Positions 35,167 through 43,285 of a DNA stretch of 64,000 bases are shown here, piece by piece. This DNA comes from Micromonospora carbonacea (lineage in GTDB: Bacteria; Actinomycetota; Actinomycetes; Mycobacteriales; Micromonosporaceae). Within the stretch, counting starts at the first letter, position 1. Every line of letters begins with the position of its first letter. The notes under the pieces are model-generated. The model saw only the letters and a program-made list of their open reading frames with translations, did no database searches and was not told the origin of the DNA. Both the position numbers and the translations under genes were made by a program. The stretch is taken from positions 3,308,501 through 3,372,500 of the forward strand of contig NZ_JACHMZ010000001.1 in the NCBI RefSeq assembly GCF_014205165.1, given 5' to 3'.

Positions 35167-35489
35167 TCGAGGCCCACCTTGACGCCGGACTTGGCCGAGG
35201 CCTTGCCCAGGATCGCCACGAACTTGCCAGACTCGACGGCGAACTCGCAGCTGAACTCGACCGACAGCCGGGTCACGTCCGCCCCGCGCAGCGAGTCGGC
35301 GACCTTGCCGGCGAAGGCCGCCAGCCCGGCGAGCGCCTCGTCCAGGCTGGCCGGACGGCCGGCGACCTCGGCCTCGTCGCTGGACGCCCCCGCCCGCAGG
35401 ACCCCGGTGGACAGGTAGACGACATGCCCGTCGACCCGCAACGGCACCAGGCTCTCCGGCCCGTCCACGGCAGCGCCGTCCTCGTTCAC
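35145..35489 (-). CDS. Trypco1-type protein (trypsin-co-occurring domain 1)
   Basis: The 114-residue protein has an N-terminal [18 protein letters not shown] strand pair, a helical middle ([19 protein letters not shown]) and a beta-rich end. That end ([19 protein letters not shown] then [12 protein letters not shown]) is the pattern of the small CU044_2847/Trypco1 domain. These are encoded beside trypsin-NACHT/STAND conflict proteins in actinobacteria and are presumed sensors, adaptors or activity regulators of the protease module. GTG 35489 is preceded by GAGGTGG. Its end overlaps the fusion gene by 22 bp, indicating a two-gene operon. Confidence 0.78.
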   Translation of the reverse strand: MNEDGAAVDGPESLVPLRVDGHVVYLSTGVLRAGASSDEAEVAGRPASLDEALAGLAAFAGKVADSLRGADVTRLSVEFSCEFAVESGKFVAILGKASAKSGVKVGLEWEKPTT

Positions 35490-35783
35490 GCAACCCACCT
35501 CACGTCGCTCGTCGGGTGACGAAGGAGATTCGAACGGTAGTCGCTCGGCGCAACGTCCGGGGCCCGCCAGGCCGGGCAAGCCCTTTCCCGCCCGCCGCGA
35601 CGCCCTTGACATCCGCCGACGCCCTCGACAGCATCGTGGCAAGACATCGACCTGAGCCGATGATGGGCGTCGCCGTCGCCCGGCCACCACCACCGCCGGC
35701 CGGGCGAGCGCCACCGACGTCCACCCGGGCGCGTCCTCGTGGGCGGCCCGCGGGCACCGCCACCGTCCCGAGAAGGAGGCCCG
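35490..35783. other. Divergent intergenic region between Trypco1 and the lectin/beta-helix gene
   Basis: No gene is visible. On the plus strand there is a TTGACA (35606-35611) but no convincing -10 at the right distance. The minus-strand promoter of the Trypco1 operon must also lie here but I cannot place it. A strong AGAAGGAGG site (about 35771-35779) serves the plus-strand gene. Confidence 0.4.
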
Positions 35784-37391
35784 ATGCCGACCGTGAGCGC
35801 GCGCGGCAGGTCGCCGCGCCTGGTCCTGCTGGTCACGACGATCCTCGCCCTGGTCGGCGCGGCAGTGGCGATCAGCCCGCAGGCCGCCTCCGCCGCCACC
35901 GTCGACACCGGCGCGACGTACGTGTTCGTCAACCGGCACAGCGGCAAGGCCATGGACCTCTACAACTGGTCCACCGCCGACGGCGCGCCGGTAAACCAGT
36001 ACGCCCGCAACGACCTCGCCGTGCAGCAGTGGCGCTTCGTGGACGTGGGCGGCGGCTACTACCAGATCCGCTCCGTGCACAGCGGCAAGGTGCTCGAACT
36101 GCCCAACGCCGTCGACGGCACGCCGCTCGTGCAGAACCCGGCGGTCAGCGGCAACACCCGCCAGCACTTCGGCCTGGCCGACTCCGACGGCGGACACGTC
36201 CGGTTCGTCAACCGGCACTCCGGCAAGGCCCTCGACGTGTGGGGCTGGTCCACCGCCGACGGTGGCATGATCTCGCAGTACCAGGACCTGGGCGGGGCCA
36301 ACCAGCAGTGGCAGCTCGTCCGGGTGGGCGGCGCCGCCGCCGACTGCGGATCGGGCTCGTTCCAGGCCGAGGCGGTGCTCAGCGGCGGCACCTGGACGGT
36401 CCGCAACGGCGGCAGCACCGTCCACACCGGCACCGACCTGCGCGCCGCCGTGCAGGCCGCCGTGAACAGCCTGACCGCCGGGCGCACCAGCAAGCAGCGG
36501 GTCGTGGTGCGCGGCTCCGGCTCGATGAGCGCCGGTTCCCGGATCTCGCTGCCCAGCTACACCGCCATCGACGTCTGCGGCACGATCAACGTGACCGGCA
36601 CCGGCTCCGGCGACCAGGCGCCGATCTACTCGCGGGGCACCACGCAGGTGGAGGTGCAGCACCTCACCGTCACGGGCAACCCGCTGTACGGGATCTTCCT
36701 GCGCAACGTCACCAACGTGGTCCTCGGGCAGATCGACATGCGGCTGACCGCCGGCCTGGGCGTCCGCATCGACAACCGCGGCGACACCAGCCAGTGGACC
36801 CGCAACGTGCGCATCGACAACGTCTACGTCTCCGGGGCCAGCTCGCACGCCGTCGAGACCTACGGCGTCGACGGCCTGACCATCGGCACCGTCACCGCCC
36901 GCAACGTCGGCGAGTCGGGGCTGCTGCTCAACCAGACGATCAACGCCACCGTCACCACCGTGGACGCGGAGAACGCCGGCGCCGGCACCGGCTACGCGGC
37001 GTTCCGCATGGCCAACCGCAACGGCCGCATCGGCGACAGCTACCCGACCAACGTCCGGGTCGGCACCGTGCGGGCCCGGGGCGGTGGCCGGGGGATCTTC
37101 TGCGTCTCCGAGTCCGGCGGCGCGGCGATCGACCGGGTCGACATCGCCAACACCGGCAACAACGCCATCCTGATCGAGAACTGCTACGGGGTGAACATCG
37201 CCTCCGGCGGCGGCACGATCAGCGGCGGCGGCGAGGTGCGGCTCGCCGAGCGCACCGAGTTCCCCGGCACCCGCGACATCACGCTGCGCAACTTCACGCT
37301 GGTCAACAACCGGATCGTGGAGAACCCGTGCGTGGACAACCTGACCATCAGCAACGTCACGCTGAACAACTCGTCGATCAGCCGCTGCTGA
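35784..37391 (+). CDS. Secreted ricin-B-type lectin plus right-handed beta-helix protein
   Basis: The 535-residue protein has a signal peptide (RLVLLVTTILALVGAAVAISPQAASA). A RICIN-type carbohydrate-binding module at ~35-190 has repeated FVNRHSGKAMDLYNWSTADG / SGKVLELPN / SGKALDVWGW units and QxW motifs (VQQWRF, NQQWQL). A parallel beta-helix of the pectate-lyase/glycosidase type follows to the end (repeating VxIDNVYVSG, GLTIGTVTARNV). It is predicted to bind and possibly cleave an extracellular polysaccharide. Start ATG 35784 has a near-perfect Shine-Dalgarno sequence. Confidence 0.88.
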   Translation: MPTVSARGRSPRLVLLVTTILALVGAAVAISPQAASAATVDTGATYVFVNRHSGKAMDLYNWSTADGAPVNQYARNDLAVQQWRFVDVGGGYYQIRSVHSGKVLELPNAVDGTPLVQNPAVSGNTRQHFGLADSDGGHVRFVNRHSGKALDVWGWSTADGGMISQYQDLGGANQQWQLVRVGGAAADCGSGSFQAEAVLSGGTWTVRNGGSTVHTGTDLRAAVQAAVNSLTAGRTSKQRVVVRGSGSMSAGSRISLPSYTAIDVCGTINVTGTGSGDQAPIYSRGTTQVEVQHLTVTGNPLYGIFLRNVTNVVLGQIDMRLTAGLGVRIDNRGDTSQWTRNVRIDNVYVSGASSHAVETYGVDGLTIGTVTARNVGESGLLLNQTINATVTTVDAENAGAGTGYAAFRMANRNGRIGDSYPTNVRVGTVRARGGGRGIFCVSESGGAAIDRVDIANTGNNAILIENCYGVNIASGGGTISGGGEVRLAERTEFPGTRDITLRNFTLVNNRIVENPCVDNLTISNVTLNNSSISRC

Positions 37392-37434
37392 CCGGGCGGC
37401 GCACGGGGGCCGGCGCGGGCGCGCCGGCGGCGGC

Positions 37435-38334
37435 TCAGGCGGGGTCGGCCCGGCCCAGCCGCCAGTACCCCATGAACGCCACCGCCCGCCGGTCCAGCCC
37501 CCGCTCGGCCACCAGGTGCCGGCGCAGCGTCCGGATGACGCCGGCCTCCCCCGCGAGCCACGCGTACAGCGGCACCGGCGCCGCCGGGACCGGCACCTCC
37601 CAGAGGAGTTCCCGGTCCACGTCGACGTCGGTGACCGGGCCGGCGGCCGGCGTGGGGCCACAGAGCTCGCCGGCCGCCGCCGCGACGGCGGGCACGAGGC
37701 GGCTGCCGTGCCGCCCACCGGCCCGGGGCAGCCAGGTGACCCGCACGCCGGGCGGCGCGGCGACGCCGAGCGCGTCGGCGGGCTCGGGCACCTCCAGCAG
37801 CGCCCGCCCCCGGGCGTCGGCCGGGAGCCGCTCCAGGATGGCGGTGATCGCCGGCACGGCGGTCTCGTCGCCGGCCAGCAGCAGCCGGCCCGCCGGCGGC
37901 GGCCGGAACTCGATGCCGCCGTGCTCGCCGTCGAAGCCGGCGTCGGGGCCGAGCAGGGCCGCCCGGTCGCCGGGGCACACCCGGCGGGCCCACCGGGTCG
38001 CGGGGCCGCCGTCGCCGTGCAGGACGAGGTCGACGTCCACCTCGGCCAGGTGCGGGCGGGCCGCCCGGACGGTGTACGTGCGGACCGGGTTGCGCAGGTG
38101 CTCGGGCAGGGCCCGGTAGCGGATGTACCAGTCGGGGCCCCCGGGCAGGTCGACCTCGGCCCGCCCGGGCAACGGCAGCGCCAGCTTGATCCGCTGGTCG
38201 TAGCCGTTGTCGGCGAAGCGGTCGAGGTCGACGCCGGTGAAGGTGACGCGGACGAACGACGGGCTGAGCCGCCGCACGGCGCGGACCTCGACGTCGAACA
38301 GCCGCCACGGCGCGATGGGCAGGGTCTGGGTCAT
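37435..38334 (-). CDS. Siderophore-interacting protein (ferric-siderophore reductase, SIP family)
   Basis: The 299-residue flavin/NAD(P)H-dependent reductase has FAD-binding beta-barrel RLSPSFVRVTFTGVDLDRFA and PVRTYTVRA. The NAD-binding SIP domain has LLLAGDETAVPAITAILERLP, ending in YAWLAGEAGVIRTLRRHLV and FMGYWRLG. It releases iron from imported siderophores by reduction. ATG 38334 gives the usual N terminus (PWRLFDVEVRAVRRL). An iron box lies 64 bp upstream, so it should be derepressed in iron starvation. Confidence 0.92.
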   Translation of the reverse strand: MTQTLPIAPWRLFDVEVRAVRRLSPSFVRVTFTGVDLDRFADNGYDQRIKLALPLPGRAEVDLPGGPDWYIRYRALPEHLRNPVRTYTVRAARPHLAEVDVDLVLHGDGGPATRWARRVCPGDRAALLGPDAGFDGEHGGIEFRPPPAGRLLLAGDETAVPAITAILERLPADARGRALLEVPEPADALGVAAPPGVRVTWLPRAGGRHGSRLVPAVAAAAGELCGPTPAAGPVTDVDVDRELLWEVPVPAAPVPLYAWLAGEAGVIRTLRRHLVAERGLDRRAVAFMGYWRLGRADPA

Positions 38335-38397
38335 GGCGCCTCTCGGACGTGGGCGGGTTCCGTCCCACGGCACCCGGCGTCGATCATCGGACACCGG

Positions 38398-38416
38398 TCA
38401 GGTTAGCCTACCCTTA
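38398..38416. promoter_or_regulatory. Iron box (DtxR/IdeR operator) upstream of SIP gene
   Basis: TCAGGTTAGCCTACCCTTA matches the actinobacterial iron-box palindrome TTAGGTTAGCCTAACCTAA at most positions, centred on GGTTAGCCTA. Confidence 0.65.
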
Positions 38417-38473
38417 CACGAGCGCGCGCAGGGGTGGGGCGTCGTCCCCCCACCGGGCGACCCGGCGACCGGA

Positions 38474-39052
38474 TCAGCCTTGGGCGGCGACCCGGTCGAG
38501 GAAGACCGACCGGTCCAGGAAGAGCAGCTGGGCCCGCTTCTCCGGCAGGTCGATCCGCGGCCCGGGCACGAACCCGGCACGGACCAGCCGGGCGACCGCC
38601 CGGTCGTTGCGCGCGTCCGGCTCGGCGACGATGCGCAGCCGGGCCGGGTCGGCCAGCACGAAGGCGAGGAACGCGTCGAGGAGGGCTCCGGTGAAGCCGG
38701 GCTCGACGCCGCCGTCGGGCGGACCGATCAGCAGGTGGACGCCGAAGTCGCCGGGGCGCACGTCGTAGCATTCCCCGACCGGGTCGGCCGCCGGCTCGTA
38801 GGTCTGGAACAGCGCCGCCGGCCGGCCGTCGCGGTGCACCAGGTAGGCGTGGTGGGTGGCGAGCGAGTCGAGGTACTCGTAGATCTCGCGCACCCGCTCG
38901 CGGCTGGCCTCGCGCATGCCCCAGAACCGCGACCGCTCCCGGGTGACCCAGTCGTGGATCACGTCGACGTCGCGGGCCGGCTCGACGGGGCGGATGAGCA
39001 CCTCGCCGAACCCCTCGACGCGTCGCCGGCAGGTGGTCGTTGCGGTCGTCAT
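38474..39052 (-). CDS. GNAT acetyltransferase, siderophore-type (AlcB/IucB-like)
   Basis: The 192-residue acyltransferase is of the AlcB-like conserved domain. It has HDWVTRERSRFWGM, THHAYLVHRDGRPAALFQTYEPAADPVGE, GDFGVHLLIGPPD and RIVAEPDARNDRAVARLVRAGF. Such enzymes acylate N-hydroxylated lysine or cadaverine during hydroxamate siderophore assembly. ATG 39052 is preceded by GGAG. It is a clear paralogue of the gene at 47427. No hydroxylase or synthetase lies nearby, so the partner pathway is elsewhere. Confidence 0.85.
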   Translation of the reverse strand: MTTATTTCRRRVEGFGEVLIRPVEPARDVDVIHDWVTRERSRFWGMREASRERVREIYEYLDSLATHHAYLVHRDGRPAALFQTYEPAADPVGECYDVRPGDFGVHLLIGPPDGGVEPGFTGALLDAFLAFVLADPARLRIVAEPDARNDRAVARLVRAGFVPGPRIDLPEKRAQLLFLDRSVFLDRVAAQG

Positions 39053-39091
39053 GGGACTCCTCGGTGGACCGACACCGTGACGGACAGTCAC

Positions 39092-39110
39092 GTAGGGGTA
39101 GCTTAACCGG
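39092..39110. promoter_or_regulatory. Iron-box-like operator upstream of GNAT gene
   Basis: GTAGGGGTAGCTTAACCGG is a weaker match to the DtxR/IdeR palindrome (TAGG..TAGC..AACC core), 40 bp before the acetyltransferase start. Confidence 0.5.
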
Positions 39111-39169
39111 CACATCGACGGGCGTACCCGCCGCCCCGTCCACCCGCGACGTCCGGGCACGCACGCGGC

Positions 39170-39209
39170 CGGGCGGCCGGCCCCCGTCGGTGTCGGGGCC
39201 GGCCGCCCG
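39170..39209 (-). terminator. Hairpin terminator after amylase gene
   Basis: CGGGCGGCCGGCCCC (39170-39184) pairs perfectly with 39195-39209 around a 10-nt loop, 21 bp past the amylase stop. Confidence 0.7.
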
Positions 39210-39230
39210 CCTCGCCGCGTGGCGCGGCGG

Positions 39231-41447
39231 CTACCTCCAGGTGTCGGTGTTGGTCCGGACGCCGCCGGCCGGGGTGGTGAAGGTGCGGTTGCCCCCGGAC
39301 TCCCAGGTGACGGTGCCGTCGGGGTTCTTCTTCACGTACTTGTACTCGACGGCGGTGTTCGGGGGCAGGTCGACCGTCGCCCGCCAGACCGGGTAGTCGG
39401 CCGGGGAGAGCGCCACGGCGTTGGCCGGGTTCCACCCGCCGAGGGCCGCGACGTTGCCGACGACGTAGACGTTCTGGCCGTAGCTGGTCGTGACGGTGGC
39501 GTGGAACGAGGTGGCGACCTGCCCGCTCGTGACGGTGTCGCCGCGGAACGTCTCGGTGACCGCGTAGGTGCCGCCGGCGGGGGTGGTGAACGCGCGGTTC
39601 GCCCCGGACTCCCAGGTGACCGCGCCGGCGGCGGTCTTCTTGACGAACTTGTACTCCACCGCCGTGGACCGGGGCAGGTCGACCACGGCCCGGTAGCTGC
39701 CGCCGCCCTGCGCGGTCAGCTTGACGGCGCCGGCCGGGGCCCACGAGCCCAGCTCGGCGACGCTGCCGACCACGTAGACGTCCTGGCCGGCGGCCGGGGT
39801 CGCGCCGACGGTGAAGGTCGTGGCGATCCTGTCGGTCGGGTTCGTCGTCGGGGTGGCCGTCGGCGACGCGGTCGGGGACACCGTGGGGCTGGCCGTCGGC
39901 GACGGGGTCGCGCCGGGGCGGGCGTTCACGTGGATCGCGACCGCGTCGTTGGCGGGGATCGTCACCGACGCCCGGCCGCCGGAGACGGTCACCGTGGCGC
40001 CGGCGCAGCCGGACGCGGTGGCGGGGCCGGAGACGACGTCGCAGTAGCGGCCGTCGGCGAGGCCGGTGGCGAACGTGGCGGTGGCGGCGCTGCCGGAGTC
40101 GTTGATGCCGATCCAGGCGCGGTCGCCGCGGTGGAAGCCGATGACGTTGCTGTTCACCGCCGTGAAGTCCGAGACGGTCCTGACCGACCGCGCGGCGTTG
40201 GCCCAGCCGACCATGCCCTTGATGCCGGTGGACTGGGTCAGGCAGTTCCAGGAGCTGCCGCAGACGGTGTCGGTGACGTAGCCGGTGCCGTCGGCAGGCG
40301 GGGACTGGTTGCGGTCGGACCAGGAGAAGCTGTCGTAGACCGACGGCTTGCCGTGCGGGTAGGCCAGGGCGAAGTAGGTGGCCAGGGTGTAGTCGCTGCC
40401 GTTCTTGTAGGACAGCACGACCCCGTCGCGCTCCAGGTCGTGGTTGGTGACCATGGCGAAGACGTTGGCGCTGGGCGCGTCGAGGTTCCAGCTGCCGACG
40501 TTGGCGAGCGTGGAGATCGAGCCCTGGAAGGCTGACTTCAGGCCCTTCGCGTACGCGAAGTCGAGCACGTCGCCGTTGCCGGTGAAGGCCCGGGCCTTGA
40601 GGGCGTCGTTGCTCGCGCCGTCGAAGATCTCCTGGGCGACGTACGGGCGCTTGTTCTCGGCGACGGTGTTGTCCAGCTTGCCGAGGATCGCCGCGAAGTC
40701 CTCCTTCTTGACGTGCTTGACGGCGTCCACCCGGAACCCGTCGACGCCGAGGCCGATCAGGTCGTTGAGGAAGGCGGCGATCTTGGTGCGGACGCTGTCC
40801 TTCTCGGTGTACAGGTCCGTCAGGGACAGCAGCTCGCAGCTGGTGACCTGGGCCTCGTTGTTCCAGTCGGTGATGGTGCCGTTGGTCGGGCAGTTGTCGC
40901 CCGGCCGGTGGAAGTCGCCGGCGCCGTAGGGCACGGCGGGGAAGCTGTAGCCGGGGCCGGAGAAGTCGGTGCCGGCGTAGCCGACGACGGACTCCGGGTT
41001 GTTCGCGCCGGCCATGTGGTTGACGACCGCGTCGACGTAGACCCGCACGCCGGCGTCGTGACAGGCGGTGACCATCGCCGCGAACTGCGCGCGGGTGCCG
41101 AAGCGGCTCTCCAGCTTGTACGACACCGGCTGGTACACCTCGTACCAGGGGTGCACGCCGTCGGCGCTGGTGGGCAGGCTGACCGACTCCTGGGGCGGCG
41201 CGACCTGGACCGCGCCGTAGCCGGCGGGGCCGAGGTGGTTGGTGCAGGCGGCGGAGACGGAGGTCCAGTTCCACTCCCACAGGTTCGCCGTCACCTCGCT
41301 GTCGTTGAGGGCGACGGCGGCGCGGGCGGGGGTGGCGGTGGTGGTGGCGGCAGCGACGATCGCCGGCGTCGCCCCGGCCGCGACGATCGCGGCGGCGAGC
41401 AGCAGGCGACCGGCGCGGCCACGGGGGTGTGGCCCTACGGGTTCCAT
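39231..41447 (-). CDS. Secreted alpha-amylase (GH13) with two CBM20 starch-binding domains
   Basis: The 738-residue enzyme has a signal peptide (RLLLAAAIVAAGATPAIVAAA). Four conserved GH13 regions are visible: DAVVNHM, GFRVDAVKH (nucleophile Asp), QEIFDGAS-type acid region with Glu, and VTNHDLERD. A beta-sandwich domain and a Pro/Thr/Ser linker (PTASPTVSPTASPTATP) come before two similar starch-binding modules (QDVYVVGSVAELGSWAPAGA... and QNVYVVGNVAALGGWNPANA...). It hydrolyses starch outside the cell. ATG 41447 starts the signal peptide; the longer frame upstream is non-conserved. A LacI-type operator lies about 100 bp upstream. Confidence 0.95.
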   Translation of the reverse strand: MEPVGPHPRGRAGRLLLAAAIVAAGATPAIVAAATTTATPARAAVALNDSEVTANLWEWNWTSVSAACTNHLGPAGYGAVQVAPPQESVSLPTSADGVHPWYEVYQPVSYKLESRFGTRAQFAAMVTACHDAGVRVYVDAVVNHMAGANNPESVVGYAGTDFSGPGYSFPAVPYGAGDFHRPGDNCPTNGTITDWNNEAQVTSCELLSLTDLYTEKDSVRTKIAAFLNDLIGLGVDGFRVDAVKHVKKEDFAAILGKLDNTVAENKRPYVAQEIFDGASNDALKARAFTGNGDVLDFAYAKGLKSAFQGSISTLANVGSWNLDAPSANVFAMVTNHDLERDGVVLSYKNGSDYTLATYFALAYPHGKPSVYDSFSWSDRNQSPPADGTGYVTDTVCGSSWNCLTQSTGIKGMVGWANAARSVRTVSDFTAVNSNVIGFHRGDRAWIGINDSGSAATATFATGLADGRYCDVVSGPATASGCAGATVTVSGGRASVTIPANDAVAIHVNARPGATPSPTASPTVSPTASPTATPTTNPTDRIATTFTVGATPAAGQDVYVVGSVAELGSWAPAGAVKLTAQGGGSYRAVVDLPRSTAVEYKFVKKTAAGAVTWESGANRAFTTPAGGTYAVTETFRGDTVTSGQVATSFHATVTTSYGQNVYVVGNVAALGGWNPANAVALSPADYPVWRATVDLPPNTAVEYKYVKKNPDGTVTWESGGNRTFTTPAGGVRTNTDTWR

Positions 41448-41782
41448 GACAGGGGGGACCTTCTTCCGGGGTCGAAGAGGCACTGACGCGTGTGGACGGC
41501 CGTCCGGGTAGCGAAACGATGCGGCATACCTGAAAGAGATTGCAAGACCTTGCGGCAAGATTCTTGAAACTCGGCGGCAACATGACCGCCGCGCGGACGA
41601 TCGCACTGCCCCGGAAAGAAGCAGGCCAGCCGCCGCGCGCCCGCTCCGATGGGTCACCGAAGGGGCACGCGGCGTGCCTCGAAAACTGGGACGGCGTTGA
41701 CGCGCCAGCCGGCCCGCCGTAGCTTCCTCCGCAAGAGGTTCCAGCGGCTTTCAGACCCGGCGTCGCCGCGTCGCGTCCCGGC
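41448..41782. other. Amylase regulatory region / end of MFS operon
   Basis: The 335-bp gap between the amylase start and the stop of the MFS gene holds no convincing gene. Its amylase-proximal part contains the operator at 41541-41568 and an AT-richer promoter zone (GCGGCATACCTGAAAGAG). The MFS-proximal part shows nothing I can name. Confidence 0.5.
41541..41568. promoter_or_regulatory. LacI/MalR-type operator of the amylase gene
   Basis: TGCAAGAC, then the palindrome CTTGC-G-GCAAG (41549-41559), then ATTCTTGAA form clustered CTTGCnGCAAG-like half-sites. This is similar to sites bound by the maltose repressor upstream of actinomycete amylase genes. Repression in the absence of maltodextrin is the inferred role. 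Confidence 0.55.
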
Positions 41783-43285
41783 TCAGCCGGCCCGCTGGGC
41801 GCGGCGCAGCAGCCACGCGGCGAGCAGCCCGCCGGCGAGGACCGCGCCGGCCCCGACGGTCTGCCCGGTCTCCGACGCGGCGCGGAAGGCGGCGGTGACC
41901 TGGCCACGCTCGGCGTCCGTGGCGGCGGCCGCCAGCGCCGCGGGGAACGAACCGGCCCCGGCGAGCGCGGCGGGCAGGAGGGCGGCGAACCGGGCGTTGA
42001 GCACCGCCCCCAGCACGGCCACGCCGAGGCTGCTGCCGACCTCCGTCATCGTGCCGTCCACGCCGGCGCCCGAGCCGGCCTTCTCCGGCGGGATCGCGCT
42101 CATCACCGCCTCCACGATCGCCGGGTTGGCCAGGGCGCAGCCGGTGCCCATCGTGAGCAGCCCGGCCAGCAGCACGCCGTAGCCGTCGGACGGGGCGTGG
42201 GTGACCAGCAGGAGGCCGCCGGCGAGCAGCGTCATGCCGACGGCGATGGCGGCGGCCGTCCCGAGCCGGTGGATCAGCCGCGCGGCCACCCCGGCGAGGT
42301 TGAGCACGACGATGGACAGCGCGAACGGGACCATCCGCAGCCCGGCCTCCCAGGCGGGGTAGCCGCGGACGAACTGGAGGTGCTGGGTGAGCAGGAACAG
42401 CGCGCCGGTCGCGCCGAAGGTGATCAGGACGACCCCGGAGATCGCGCCGACGAAGCGGCGGTTGCGGAACAGGCCCATGTCCAGCATGGGGTGGGCGACC
42501 CGCAGCTCCCACCGGACGAAGGCGGCGAGCAGCAGCGCGCCGCCGACGGCCGCGCCGAGCACCGGTGCGGAGAACCAGCCCCGCTCCGGGCCCGCGATGA
42601 TGGCGTACACCACCGCGGTCAGGCCGGCGGTGGACAGCGCCACCCCGGCCAGGTCGAACCGCCCGCCGGCCGGGTCCCGGGACTCCGGCACCAGGACCGC
42701 GCCCGCCGCCAGGCAGAGCAGCACGATCGGGATGTTGACCAGGAAGATCGCCTCCCACGGGAAGTGGGCGAGGATGGCGCCGCCGACGGGCGGCCCGGCC
42801 GCGAAGCCCAGCGCGCTCGCCGCCGCCCACACGCCGATGGCCCGGGGGCGCTCGGCGGCGTCGAAGACCTGCATCGCCACCGCCAGGGTGGAGGTGACCA
42901 GCAGGGCCCCGCCGACGCCCATCCCGGCGCGGGCGGCGACGAGCTGGCCGGTGGACCCGGCGAGCGCGGCCAGCAGCGAGCCCAGTCCGAACAGGACGAG
43001 GCCGGCGAGCAGCATCCGGCGGCGGCCGTACCGGTCGACGACGCCGCCGGCGGTGATCAGCAGCCCGGACTGCACCAGCGCGTACGCGTTGATGGTCCAC
43101 TGCACGTCGGCGGTGCTGGCCCCCAGCTCGGCGGTGAGCACGGGCACCGCCACGGTCAGCACGGTGTTGTCGAGCACCACGGTGACCTGGGCGAGGCAGA
43201 GCACCGCGAGGATCAGCCACCGGGTGCGCAGCGGGCGGGCGGGGGCGGCCGGGGGCACCTCGGCGGCCGGGGCGGGCAGGCTCAC
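41783..43285 (-). CDS. MFS drug/siderophore exporter (DHA2, EmrB/QacA type)
   Basis: The 500-residue, 14-helix transporter has TM1 with motif D1-like VTVVLDNTVLTVAVPVL and motif A GGVVDRYGRRRMLL. The antiporter motif C is ALGFAAGPPVGGAIL and motif B-type is RAGMGVGGALLV. GTG 43285 overlaps the stop of the upstream transporter gene. As the last gene of an iron-box operon it probably exports a siderophore or a related small molecule, though the family is best known for drug efflux. Confidence 0.9.
   Translation of the reverse strand: MSLPAPAAEVPPAAPARPLRTRWLILAVLCLAQVTVVLDNTVLTVAVPVLTAELGASTADVQWTINAYALVQSGLLITAGGVVDRYGRRRMLLAGLVLFGLGSLLAALAGSTGQLVAARAGMGVGGALLVTSTLAVAMQVFDAAERPRAIGVWAAASALGFAAGPPVGGAILAHFPWEAIFLVNIPIVLLCLAAGAVLVPESRDPAGGRFDLAGVALSTAGLTAVVYAIIAGPERGWFSAPVLGAAVGGALLLAAFVRWELRVAHPMLDMGLFRNRRFVGAISGVVLITFGATGALFLLTQHLQFVRGYPAWEAGLRMVPFALSIVVLNLAGVAARLIHRLGTAAAIAVGMTLLAGGLLLVTHAPSDGYGVLLAGLLTMGTGCALANPAIVEAVMSAIPPEKAGSGAGVDGTMTEVGSSLGVAVLGAVLNARFAALLPAALAGAGSFPAALAAAATDAERGQVTAAFRAASETGQTVGAGAVLAGGLLAAWLLRRAQRAG

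Noticed and set aside
35514..37718. Upstream extension of the Trypco1 reading frame (open to 37718 on the minus strand)
   Set aside because: It is antisense to the well-supported lectin/beta-helix gene and lacks conserved sequence. A GTG with a good ribosome-binding site at 35489 gives a family-sized protein.
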